Shown one piece after another: positions 1 to 5,526 of a stretch of DNA of 11,416 nucleotides; the first letter of the stretch is position 1, and every line of letters begins with the position of its first letter. The notes beneath the pieces were generated by a model. The model saw only the letters and a list, made by a program, of their open reading frames with translations, did no database searches and was not told the origin of the DNA. The DNA lies in assembly GCA_002508635.1 (NCBI GenBank), contig DACO01000051.1, forward strand, positions 1-11,416, in the 5' to 3' direction. The translations under genes were made by a program, and so were the position numbers. This DNA is from Methanolobus sp. UBA118. Its GTDB lineage: Archaea > Halobacteriota > Methanosarcinia > Methanosarcinales > Methanosarcinaceae.

Positions 1-543
1 ATGGCACCTAAAAGGGCGTTTTTAACCAAAGGCTTTGGCGTTCACAAACACAGACTGGCTTCATTCGAGCTTGCTTTACGTGATGCACAGATAGAAAAAT
101 TCAATCTTGTCAGTGTATCCAGTATACTTCCTCCAAACTGTAAGATAATCCCAAAGGATGAGGGAGTAAAACAATTAGGAGCAGGTGAGATCGTCCACTG
201 CGTCCTTGCACGTAACGATACGAACGAGCCACACAGACTGGTGGCTGCTGCAGTTGGAACTGCCGTTCCTGTTAACGAAGAGAACTATGGATATATTTCC
301 GAGCACCATTCATACGGGGAAGATAAAGAGACGGCGGGAGAATATGCTGAAGACCTTGCTGCAACAATGCTTGCAACCACTCTGGGAATCGAGTTCGATA
401 TTGATTCTGCCTGGCAAGACAGGGAGAATGTCTACAAGACAAGTGGTCATATAATAGACACAACCCATTACTGTCAGACAGCTCACGGAGATCCTGAAGG
501 TAAATGGACAACGGTCGTGGCAGCACTGGTGTTCATTGAATGA
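1..543 (+). CDS. pdaD: Pyruvoyl-dependent arginine decarboxylase
   Basis: Converts arginine to agmatine and CO2, the first step of polyamine synthesis in many archaea; cytosolic. The 180-residue product is about the usual family length. In this family the proenzyme cuts itself between two serines to form an N-terminal beta chain and a pyruvoyl-capped alpha chain. The matching site here is S40/S41 in the motif VSVSSILPP, and N35 lies six residues before S41, as the known active-site Asn does in the Methanocaldococcus jannaschii enzyme. The conserved GVHKHRL near the N-terminus and the GYISEHH and EDLAATML segments also fit. The start codon is the first base of the window, so upstream signals cannot be judged, but MAPKRAFLTKG is a typical family N-terminus. 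It is followed by a T-rich tract and appears monocistronic with respect to the betaine operon. Confidence 0.95.
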   Translation: MAPKRAFLTKGFGVHKHRLASFELALRDAQIEKFNLVSVSSILPPNCKIIPKDEGVKQLGAGEIVHCVLARNDTNEPHRLVAAAVGTAVPVNEENYGYISEHHSYGEDKETAGEYAEDLAATMLATTLGIEFDIDSAWQDRENVYKTSGHIIDTTHYCQTAHGDPEGKWTTVVAALVFIE

Positions 544-571
544 TTCAGGAAAAGTATATTTAAACAGATAA

Positions 572-599
572 GTTTTTGAACTTTTCTTTTTTCTTTTTA
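572..599 (+). terminator. T-rich terminator after pdaD
   Basis: Runs of T (five, four, six and five, separated by single or few other bases) begin about 30 bases after the pdaD stop. Archaeal RNA polymerase commonly terminates at oligo-T tracts without a hairpin. No strong stem precedes it. Confidence 0.5.
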
Positions 600-644
600 A
601 ATTCGTGCCTCATATCAGCACAGGCTATCGTTTCAAATAGCTTT

Positions 645-675
645 TTTTGATTGAAATCATTTCATACAATCAAAA
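645..675. promoter_or_regulatory. 9-bp perfect inverted repeat upstream of the opuA promoter
   Basis: TTTTGATTG (645-653) and CAATCAAAA (667-675) are exact reverse complements separated by 13 bases. The repeat ends about 25 bases before the TATA-like box at 700-710. That position suits a regulator-binding site, but it could also be a weak hairpin associated with pdaD termination. Nothing in the sequence distinguishes the two. Confidence 0.4.
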
Positions 676-698
676 TATTTAATTGTTCGAAATTAAAT

Positions 699-710
699 TG
701 ATATAAATAC
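699..710 (+). promoter_or_regulatory. TATA-like box, putative opuA promoter
   Basis: TGATATAAATAC is a good archaeal TATA-like element, preceded by a purine-rich CGAAA segment (688-692). Start of transcription would be expected about 25 bases downstream, near 730. This would give the betaine operon an untranslated leader of roughly 155 bases, unusually long compared with the other leaders in this window. Confidence 0.45.
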
Positions 711-771
711 TTTACTCCTAAACTATAAGTAGAAATAAATGTCATGTTACACCCTCATTGCTCAAAAAGAG

Positions 772-841
772 TTCTATTAGGGTAGGTTTTTATAATAACA
801 AATCGAAACCCTCTTATAGAATAACAAAATCGTTTATTCTA
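772..841 (+). promoter_or_regulatory. Structured leader of the betaine operon
   Basis: Two consecutive inverted repeats lie between the putative promoter and the first gene. The first is imperfect: TTCTATTAGGGT (772-783) pairs with ACCCTCTTATAGAA (808-821), with a two-base bulge. An inner GGTTT/AAACC pairing (785-789 with 806-810) is also possible. The second is perfect over 8 bp: TAGAATAA (817-824) with TTATTCTA (834-841), with a nine-base loop. The two stems share bases 817-821, so they would be mutually exclusive in RNA, as in a two-state switch. Alternatively they are DNA operator sites. The 9-mer TATAGAATA (815-823) recurs twice upstream of the acidic lipoprotein gene. Confidence 0.45.
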
Positions 842-885
842 ATTATACAAAAACCATATCAGGATATTCATACTGAGGTATTACC

Positions 886-2106
886 ATTCGTGAAAAAAAA
901 ATAGAAGTACGAAATCTTGTTAAGATTTTTGGGAAACAACCCCAGAAAGCCCTTTCACTGGTAGAGAAGGGCATGTCAAAACAAGAGATCTTCGAAAAAA
1001 CAAATCAGACAGTAGGTCTGTACAATGTTAACTTCGATGTCTATGATGGAGAGACTTTCGTACTCATGGGACTTTCGGGTTCCGGGAAGTCTACCCTTCT
1101 CCGATGTCTCAACAGACTTATATCGCCCACAGACGGGCACATACTCATCGATGGCGATGACATCGCAGCCATGAATACCGAAGAACTGCGCAATGTCCGC
1201 AGGAAAAAGATGACCATGGTATTCCAGAGCTTTGCCCTGCTGCCACATCGGACAGTTATAGACAACGTAGCTTTCGGACTTGAGATACAGGGTGTATCCA
1301 AAGATGAGCGTTATGCAAGTGCAGAGGATGCCATAAACAAAGTTGGACTTAAAGGACACGGGGAAAGTACCACATCTTCACTGAGTGGAGGTATGCAGCA
1401 GCGTGTGGGACTTGCAAGAGCACTTGCAACCGACCCGGACGTACTCCTTATGGACGAGGCCTTCAGTGCCCTTGATCCTCTGATCAGGACAGAGATGCAG
1501 GACGAGCTGCTGGCCCTTCAGGACAAGATGAAAAAGACCATTGTCTTCGTGTCCCACGACCTGGATGAGGCTCTGAAGCTCGGGGACAGGATCGCTATCA
1601 TGAAGGATGGGTACATAGCCCAGATAGGAACTCCTGAAGAGATTCTTACAAACCCGGCTGACGACTATGTCTCCGAATTCGTTGCCGGTGTTGACCGTGC
1701 AAAGATCCTGACAGCAGACAATGTGATGAAGCGTCCCGAACCGGTCGTATCAATCAACTCCGAACTGACAGTTGCCGTTCAGTTGATGAAAAGGCATGGA
1801 ATATCATCGATCTTTGTTGTAAATCCCGACAAGGTTCTGCAGGGAATAGTGCTTATAGACCATGCGGTAGCCGCAATGAAGCAAAAGAAAAAGATTGTTG
1901 ATATAATGATCAAGGACTTCCCAAAACTGCAGCTGGATACTCCTGTAAAGGACATAATTCCAATAGTTGCTGAAAGTCAATATCCTCTTCCGGTTGTGGA
2001 TGATGCCAATAAGCTCAGGGGAATAATTGTCCGTGGAAGTGTGCTTGGAGCACTGGCAATGACAGATGAAGAAGCAGAAGAGAAGATAGAGGAGGTTGCT
2101 CAGTAA
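886..2106 (+). CDS. opuAA: Glycine betaine ABC transporter, ATP-binding subunit with CBS domains
   Basis: ATPase that drives glycine betaine (or proline betaine) import at the inner face of the membrane. Numbered from the ATT at 886 (406 residues, normal for OpuAA): Walker A GLSGSGKST 62-70, Q-loop Q114, signature LSGGM 166-170, Walker B with D190/E191, and H-loop H224. Two CBS domains fill about 277-395; in OpuA-type transporters these sense ionic strength. The first in-frame ATG (973) would remove the conserved N-terminal strand (KIEVRNLVKIFG), so the true start is upstream. No ATG, GTG or TTG lies in frame between the stop at 874-876 and 958. GAGGT (875-879) places ATT at 886 at the same spacing as in most other genes of this window. 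The alternative is a GTG start at 890 plus one missing A in the A-tract at 893-901. The gene overlaps the permease gene by one base. Confidence 0.9.
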   Translation: MREKKIEVRNLVKIFGKQPQKALSLVEKGMSKQEIFEKTNQTVGLYNVNFDVYDGETFVLMGLSGSGKSTLLRCLNRLISPTDGHILIDGDDIAAMNTEELRNVRRKKMTMVFQSFALLPHRTVIDNVAFGLEIQGVSKDERYASAEDAINKVGLKGHGESTTSSLSGGMQQRVGLARALATDPDVLLMDEAFSALDPLIRTEMQDELLALQDKMKKTIVFVSHDLDEALKLGDRIAIMKDGYIAQIGTPEEILTNPADDYVSEFVAGVDRAKILTADNVMKRPEPVVSINSELTVAVQLMKRHGISSIFVVNPDKVLQGIVLIDHAVAAMKQKKKIVDIMIKDFPKLQLDTPVKDIIPIVAESQYPLPVVDDANKLRGIIVRGSVLGALAMTDEEAEEKIEEVAQ

Positions 2107-2939
2107 TGGTTTTACCGAATCTTCAGATCGGAGAAAGTGTTGAATCCGTCGTTTACTGGATCGATGATTATTTCGGTTTTCTACTTGACTTTTTCAGTAA
2201 TTTCGTGGATATACTGATATCAGGACTCAGGGATGCACTGTTATTTCTGCCTCCACTGGCCTTTACAGTGATCGCAGCCTTGCTGGTATATTTCCTGGCA
2301 AAGCGTAAAGCAGCCCTTGCCATTGGAACTGCAGTGGGATTCCTGGTGATTGATTCCATGGGACTATGGGGACTTTCAATGGAGACACTGGCCCTTGTGC
2401 TTTCATCAGCGTTGATAGCACTCGCAATCGGAATACCTTTAGGTATCCTGGCTGCCAAGAATGAGGTCGTTTACCATATAACAAAACCGGTTCTTGATTT
2501 CATGCAGACCATGCCTTCATTTGTATACCTGATTCCTGCAGTAATATTCTTCGGACTGGGTAATGTACCCGGACTGGTTGCAACCGTTGTGTTTGCAATG
2601 CCTCCGACCATACGCCTGACAAACCTTGGTATAAGGCAGGTTCCTGTAGAACTTGTAGAGGTTTCCGACGCATTCGGAACCACCCCAATGCAGAAGCTTA
2701 TGAAGGTTGAGCTACCCGTAGCCATTCCCACAATAATGGCCGGTGTGAACCAGTGTATCATGTTGTCCCTTTCAATGGTAGTTATTGCCGCCATGATCGG
2801 TGCACGCGGACTGGGATACCAGGTGCTCGTGGGTATCCAGAGGGTGGATATCGGACAGGGATTCGAGGCAGGTCTTGCTATTGTGATAATTGCCATAGTA
2901 CTTGACAGGCTTACCCAAAACCTTACACCAAAAAAATAA
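2106..2939 (+). CDS. opuAB: Glycine betaine ABC transporter, permease subunit
   Basis: Membrane channel subunit of the betaine importer (277 residues, family-typical). Hydrophobic segments lie at about 45-64, 70-88, 93-117, 138-166, 215-232 and 255-266. The cytoplasmic coupling (EAA) loop that contacts the ATPase is seen at about 182-204, with G191 and the closing L203-P204. PSFVYLIPAVIFFGLG (137-152) is typical of the OpuAB/ProW family. Its ATG shares an A with the opuAA stop (TAATG), and GGAGGT sits just inside the end of opuAA, so translation is probably coupled. The short N-terminal region before the first helix resembles OpuAB rather than the longer ProW N-terminus. Confidence 0.93.
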   Translation: MVLPNLQIGESVESVVYWIDDYFGFLLDFFSNFVDILISGLRDALLFLPPLAFTVIAALLVYFLAKRKAALAIGTAVGFLVIDSMGLWGLSMETLALVLSSALIALAIGIPLGILAAKNEVVYHITKPVLDFMQTMPSFVYLIPAVIFFGLGNVPGLVATVVFAMPPTIRLTNLGIRQVPVELVEVSDAFGTTPMQKLMKVELPVAIPTIMAGVNQCIMLSLSMVVIAAMIGARGLGYQVLVGIQRVDIGQGFEAGLAIVIIAIVLDRLTQNLTPKK

Positions 2940-2957
2940 TCTTTAATTCAAATTAAC

Positions 2958-2971
2958 AGACCATCTGGTCT
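2958..2971 (+). promoter_or_regulatory. Small inverted repeat between permease and binding-protein genes
   Basis: AGACCATCTGGTCT is a perfect inverted repeat, giving a 5-bp stem with a 4-base loop as RNA. It sits in the only real gap (60 bases) of the operon and is followed by TTACATTATTTT. It could be a partial terminator, or a processing or stabilising element that sets binding-protein levels apart from the membrane subunits. Function is inferred only from position. Confidence 0.35.
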
Positions 2972-2999
2972 TACATTATTTTAGCAGAGTTGTGATAAA

Positions 3000-3947
3000 A
3001 TGAAAAGAACATTAAAAATCCTTGCAGTACTCGCCCTGACGGCTATGCTCGTCTTTGTGAGCGGATGTACTGACCAGACAGAAACAGGAGATACGGAAAC
3101 AGATACCGTAGACGAGAACGTAGATAAAGAAGCTACAATAGGATATGTTCTCTGGGATGGCGAGATCGCCAGTACCAATGTAATGAAACTTGTCCTTGAG
3201 GAAGCAGGATATGACGTTGAGATCATCGCTGTTGATGCAGGTGCACTGTACCAGGGACTTGCTGACAGCCAGTTCGACTTTACAACATCCGCATGGCTTC
3301 CCCAGACCCAGCAGAACTACTGGGAACAATATGGAGATGACATTGACAGCGTTGCAGTAAACCTTGAGGACTGCCGTATCGGACTTGTTGTTCCTACATA
3401 TGTGACCATTGACTCTATTGAGGAGCTCAATGATAATCAGGAACAGTTCAATGGTGAGATTATCGGTATCGATCCTGGTGCCGGTATTATGTCCACAACA
3501 GAGACTGCTATTGAGGAATACGACCTTGACTATAGCCTCGTATCCAGCAGTAGTGCAGGTATGACAGCTTCACTTACAAATTCAGTCGAAGACGAGGAAT
3601 GGACAGTTGTAACCCTCTGGTCACCACACTGGGCATTCAACAAGTTCGACCTCAAATACCTTGAAGACCCACAGGGTGTATATGGTGAAGCAGACCATGT
3701 GGAAACCCTGGCAAGGCAGGGACTTGCAGAAGATGACCCTGAACTCTATGCTATCATAAGCAGGTTCGAGTGGACCCACGAGGACATCCAGTCCGTAATG
3801 GAAGACCTTGCTGACGGCGTGCCTGAAGAGGAAGCTGCCAGAACATGGGTAGAGAACAACCCTGATCAGGTGCAGTACTGGATCACCGGGGAAATGCCCG
3901 AAGATGCAGCAACAGAAAATACATCAACAGAGGAAATCGCTGAATAA
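3000..3947 (+). CDS. opuAC: Glycine betaine-binding lipoprotein of the ABC transporter
   Basis: Extracytoplasmic receptor that captures glycine betaine and delivers it to OpuAB. The 315-residue product has a signal peptide with lipobox VSGC and a candidate lipidated Cys23. An acidic Thr/Asp/Glu linker (24-44) precedes the OpuAC domain. Tryptophans at conserved places (W52 in LWDGE, W99 in SAWLP, W207 and W211 in LWSPHW) are candidates for the aromatic cage that holds the quaternary amine, as in the OpuAC family; which ones line the site here is inferred. The C-terminal tail (about 297-315) is again acidic. The start at 3000 is supported by GTGAT (2992-2996), which matches the 3' part of the Shine-Dalgarno sequence with a 3-base gap. 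A hairpin terminator follows, so this is the last gene of the operon. Choline or proline betaine are alternative ligands. Confidence 0.93.
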   Translation: MKRTLKILAVLALTAMLVFVSGCTDQTETGDTETDTVDENVDKEATIGYVLWDGEIASTNVMKLVLEEAGYDVEIIAVDAGALYQGLADSQFDFTTSAWLPQTQQNYWEQYGDDIDSVAVNLEDCRIGLVVPTYVTIDSIEELNDNQEQFNGEIIGIDPGAGIMSTTETAIEEYDLDYSLVSSSSAGMTASLTNSVEDEEWTVVTLWSPHWAFNKFDLKYLEDPQGVYGEADHVETLARQGLAEDDPELYAIISRFEWTHEDIQSVMEDLADGVPEEEAARTWVENNPDQVQYWITGEMPEDAATENTSTEEIAE

Positions 3948-3960
3948 TTTCTCTGCCGGT

Positions 3961-4006
3961 CACCGTTTCTATATAAGATAACGGTGGCTGTAATTTATTT
4001 TTTTAC
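3961..4006 (+). terminator. Hairpin plus T-tract terminator of the opuA operon
   Basis: CACCGTT (3961-3967) pairs perfectly with AACGGTG (3980-3986) around a 12-base loop. TTTATTTTTTTA follows within about 10 bases, shortly after the opuAC stop. This is the best hairpin-type terminator in the window. Confidence 0.65.
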
Positions 4007-4029
4007 ATTACATTTAGACAAATTACTGG

Positions 4030-4076
4030 CCGTTCATTCCTGAAAACGGTTCAATCTTTAAAACTTCACCTTTTTC
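4030..4076 (+). terminator. Possible second terminator after opuA
   Basis: CCGTT (4030-4034) and AACGG (4045-4049) form a 5-bp stem with a 10-base loop, followed by pyrimidine-rich sequence ending in TTTTTCT near 4076. Its core repeats that of the hairpin at 3961-3986, so it may be a tandem backup terminator. Evidence is modest. Confidence 0.3.
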
Positions 4077-4140
4077 TCAGAATCAATCAGAAACGCTGTT
4101 GACTCCATTATTGAAAGCGTATATGACTGCTCCACTATAT

Positions 4141-4160
4141 CGAAAGAGTTAAATAAAATA
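4141..4160 (+). promoter_or_regulatory. Putative promoter of the acidic lipoprotein gene
   Basis: CGAAAG followed by TTAAATAAAATA resembles an archaeal BRE plus TATA box. Transcription would begin near 4180, giving a leader of about 30 bases before the ATG at 4214. Confidence 0.45.
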
Positions 4161-4171
4161 TAGGAAATCAG

Positions 4172-4197
4172 TAGGCGCCTATAGAATATATAGAATA
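4172..4197. repeat. Palindrome followed by tandem 9-nt repeat
   Basis: TAGGCGCCTA (4172-4181) is a perfect 10-bp palindrome. It is directly followed by two head-to-tail copies of TATAGAATA (4180-4188 and 4189-4197). Both lie around the expected transcription start of the acidic lipoprotein gene, where a repressor or activator could act. The same 9-mer occurs at 815-823 in the betaine operon leader. Confidence 0.5.
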
Positions 4198-4213
4198 TGT
4201 AGGAGAGTACGTT

Positions 4214-4492
4214 ATGAAGAAAATACTGAGCATAATGTTAGTTTTCCTGATGATCGGACTTGTAGCCGTATCAGGATGCGCAGACACAACTGAAGAAGAT
4301 GTAACCGAAGAAGAGCCTGCAGAAGATGCTGGTGAGGATGAAGTTACTGAAGACAATATGACAGACGAGAACATGACCGAGGAGGTTGTTGTAGATGAGA
4401 ACGCCACCGAGGAAATGACTGATATGAATGTCACCGATGAGGAGACAAACGTAACCGAAGAAGAGATGACTGAAGAGGAAGTCGAAGAATAA
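4214..4492 (+). CDS. Small, highly acidic lipoprotein
   Basis: I do not recognise a named family. The 92-residue product has a clear lipoprotein signal peptide (MKK, hydrophobic core, VSGC with Cys22). It then has a 70-residue mature region with 34 Asp/Glu and no Lys or Arg. That region is built of degenerate Thr-Glu-Glu/Met-Thr-Asp units and holds five N-X-T sequons (N48, N53, N63, N72, N79), which archaeal oligosaccharyltransferase could glycosylate. No folded domain is apparent; it is probably a disordered anionic chain tethered outside the membrane. AGGAG (4201-4205) supports the start. Its lipobox and Thr/Glu composition resemble the N-terminal linker of the adjacent betaine-binding protein. 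It may have arisen from a similar lipoprotein N-terminus, but this is speculation. An envelope or surface-layer role is possible. Confidence 0.8.
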   Translation: MKKILSIMLVFLMIGLVAVSGCADTTEEDVTEEEPAEDAGEDEVTEDNMTDENMTEEVVVDENATEEMTDMNVTDEETNVTEEEMTEEEVEE

Positions 4493-4506
4493 TTCTACCT
4501 TTTATC

Positions 4507-4543
4507 TGCCGCTATTCCTGTGGATTAGTGGCATTATCTCTTT
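4507..4543. terminator. Hairpin in the convergent gap before the acetyltransferase gene
   Basis: TGCCGCTA (4507-4514) pairs with TAGTGGCA (4526-4533), 8 bp including one G-U, with an 11-base loop and T-rich sequence after it. It lies 15 bases after the lipoprotein stop and 97 bases before the end of the oppositely oriented acetyltransferase gene. It is likely the plus-strand terminator. Confidence 0.45.
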
Positions 4544-4629
4544 TACAGACCTATTTCGTATCTGCTGGGTTTTTCCAGTACTTCAATCCTTTCCTCACAT
4601 GACCTTTCCTCAGTAAAGTGCTCTGAGCA

Positions 4630-5127
4630 TCATTCTTTTGCAAGCTCTAAGAATTCCTTTTCACCAAGACGGTATACTATCCACTCTTCGTGGGCTTCTG
4701 CACCCAGATTTTCATAGAATTTCCTTGCAGGATTCCAGTTAAGAACGCTCCAGTCCATCCTGCCACATCCCCGCTCTTTTGCAATCCTGGCACAGTAAGC
4801 CATTAAAGACCTGCCAACTCCCTGTTTCCTGTATTCGGGGTGAACATAGATGTCCTCTACATAAAGACCCGGCTTTCCCACAAAGGAAGAGAAATTATGG
4901 AAATACGTGACAAAACCGGCGGGCTCCTTGTTCACTTCTGCGATTGCAGCCTCGGCAAAGGGCTTCGGACCAAAGAGTGATTTCCTTATATCCTCCTCAC
5001 TTGCAAGCACACTGTCACCCAGGTCTTCAAAATCAGCAATAGCTTTTATAAAATCCATAATAAGCGGAACATCTTCTTCATCTGTCGGCCTGATATTAAC
5101 TGTTATATCATTGACATTCTTTGCCAT
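4630..5127 (-). CDS. GNAT-family N-acetyltransferase, spermidine/spermine acetyltransferase-like
   Basis: Transfers an acetyl group from acetyl-CoA to an amine. The 165 residues show the full GNAT fold. The N-terminal strand is NIRPTDEED. The beta4 strand runs LYVEDIYVHPEYR, and the acetyl-CoA loop is R100-KQGVG-R106. The C-terminal segment MDWSVLNWNPARKFYENLGA (124-143) contains Y138, the place of the usual general acid. The pattern YVEDIYV...WN...FYE resembles the spermidine/spermine (SSAT) and thialysine acetyltransferase branch, so the substrate may be a polyamine or lysine analogue; this is inference from memory of that branch. The start is supported by GGGTGC four bases upstream (minus strand) and a TATA-like box about 40 bases upstream. 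It is divergent from the small membrane protein gene. Confidence 0.85.
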   Translation of the reverse strand: MAKNVNDITVNIRPTDEEDVPLIMDFIKAIADFEDLGDSVLASEEDIRKSLFGPKPFAEAAIAEVNKEPAGFVTYFHNFSSFVGKPGLYVEDIYVHPEYRKQGVGRSLMAYCARIAKERGCGRMDWSVLNWNPARKFYENLGAEAHEEWIVYRLGEKEFLELAKE

Positions 5128-5163
5128 TTTTGCACCCGGTTCTTTTTGTAAAACGTAGTATTG

Positions 5164-5177
5164 TATCGTTATATGGT
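5164..5177 (-). promoter_or_regulatory. Putative acetyltransferase promoter
   Basis: On the minus strand ACCATATAACGATA resembles a TATA box, centred about 45 bases before the ATG at 5127. The predicted leader would be about 18-20 bases and would include the Shine-Dalgarno-like GGGTGC. Confidence 0.35.
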
Positions 5178-5226
5178 CACTATCTGCATAATGAACAATC
5201 TTATTAAAGTATTGGCAGAATTAGTA

Positions 5227-5241
5227 AATATAGCATATATA
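5227..5241 (+). promoter_or_regulatory. TATA-like 15-mer before the small membrane protein gene
   Basis: AATATAGCATATATA is a TATA-like element ending 29 bases before the ATG at 5271. The identical 15-mer is found at 10448-10462. Confidence 0.4.
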
Positions 5242-5270
5242 CAAAGCCGGGTAAGGGAGAAAAATAAGAA

Positions 5271-5444
5271 ATGCAACTGTTCCTAAGACTTATTCTCAGT
5301 TTCATAGTCCTGCTAATGATAACAATCATTGTGACCGAGGCGCTTGCAGACAGGATTTTCTTCTCTCTTTTTGCGGGAATTCCGGCCGGTATCCTGAGTT
5401 TTATTGTCACATTTATTTTTCTGAGTAAACAAGATGAAGAATAA
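5271..5444 (+). CDS. Small two-helix membrane protein (57 aa)
   Basis: A short ORF: ATG at 5271, TAA at 5442-5444. Its product begins MQLFLRLILSFIVLLMITII and ends FLSKQDEE. Two strongly hydrophobic stretches (about 3-22 and 30-52) are separated by a short polar turn containing TEALADR. A hydrophilic tail follows, so it should be a helical hairpin in the membrane with both ends on the same side. GGGAG (5255-5259) provides a Shine-Dalgarno sequence, and a TATA-like box lies upstream at 5227-5241. Glycine/proline-rich AGIPAG sits at the start of the second helix. I recognise no family or function. The gene sits alone between a divergent acetyltransferase gene and the DUF1638 gene. Intact length, hydrophobic pattern and initiation signals argue that it is real. 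Confidence 0.65.
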   Translation: MQLFLRLILSFIVLLMITIIVTEALADRIFFSLFAGIPAGILSFIVTFIFLSKQDEE

Positions 5445-5460
5445 AAATAGGTTCCGAAGA

Positions 5461-5477
5461 CAGATAAATAATATCTG
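5461..5477 (+). promoter_or_regulatory. Putative DUF1638 gene promoter with overlapping palindrome
   Basis: ATAAATAATA forms a TATA-like box enclosed by the inverted repeat CAGATA (5461-5466) and TATCTG (5472-5477). Transcription would start near 5495-5500, giving a leader of about 30 bases to the ATG at 5527. A protein bound to the palindrome would block TATA-binding protein. Confidence 0.35.
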
Positions 5478-5526
5478 GCATGAAAACCAGAGAACATATC
5501 AAGACTAATTGAATGAAGATGAAAAC

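Noticed and set aside
739..780. 13-codon ORF (MSCYTLIAQKEFY) in the opuA leader
   Set aside because: No Shine-Dalgarno sequence and very short. It ends in the first hairpin arm, which is suggestive, but chance is the simpler explanation without comparative data.
976..1359. 127-codon minus-strand ORF inside opuAA
   Set aside because: Antisense to the Walker A to signature region of a clear ATPase; its translation has no recognisable domain.
973..2106. opuAA starting at the first in-frame ATG (973)
   Set aside because: Would delete about 29 conserved N-terminal residues including the first strand and the A-loop region; no ribosome-binding site fits it.
4214..4492. Acidic Thr/Glu repeat as a tandem DNA repeat array or CRISPR-like element
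   Set aside because: Units are degenerate at DNA level, lack constant spacing, and make sense as coding sequence with a lipoprotein signal.
5509..5526. TTG start for the DUF1638 gene at 5509
   Set aside because: No ribosome-binding signal; adds an acidic extension before the typical family start at 5527.
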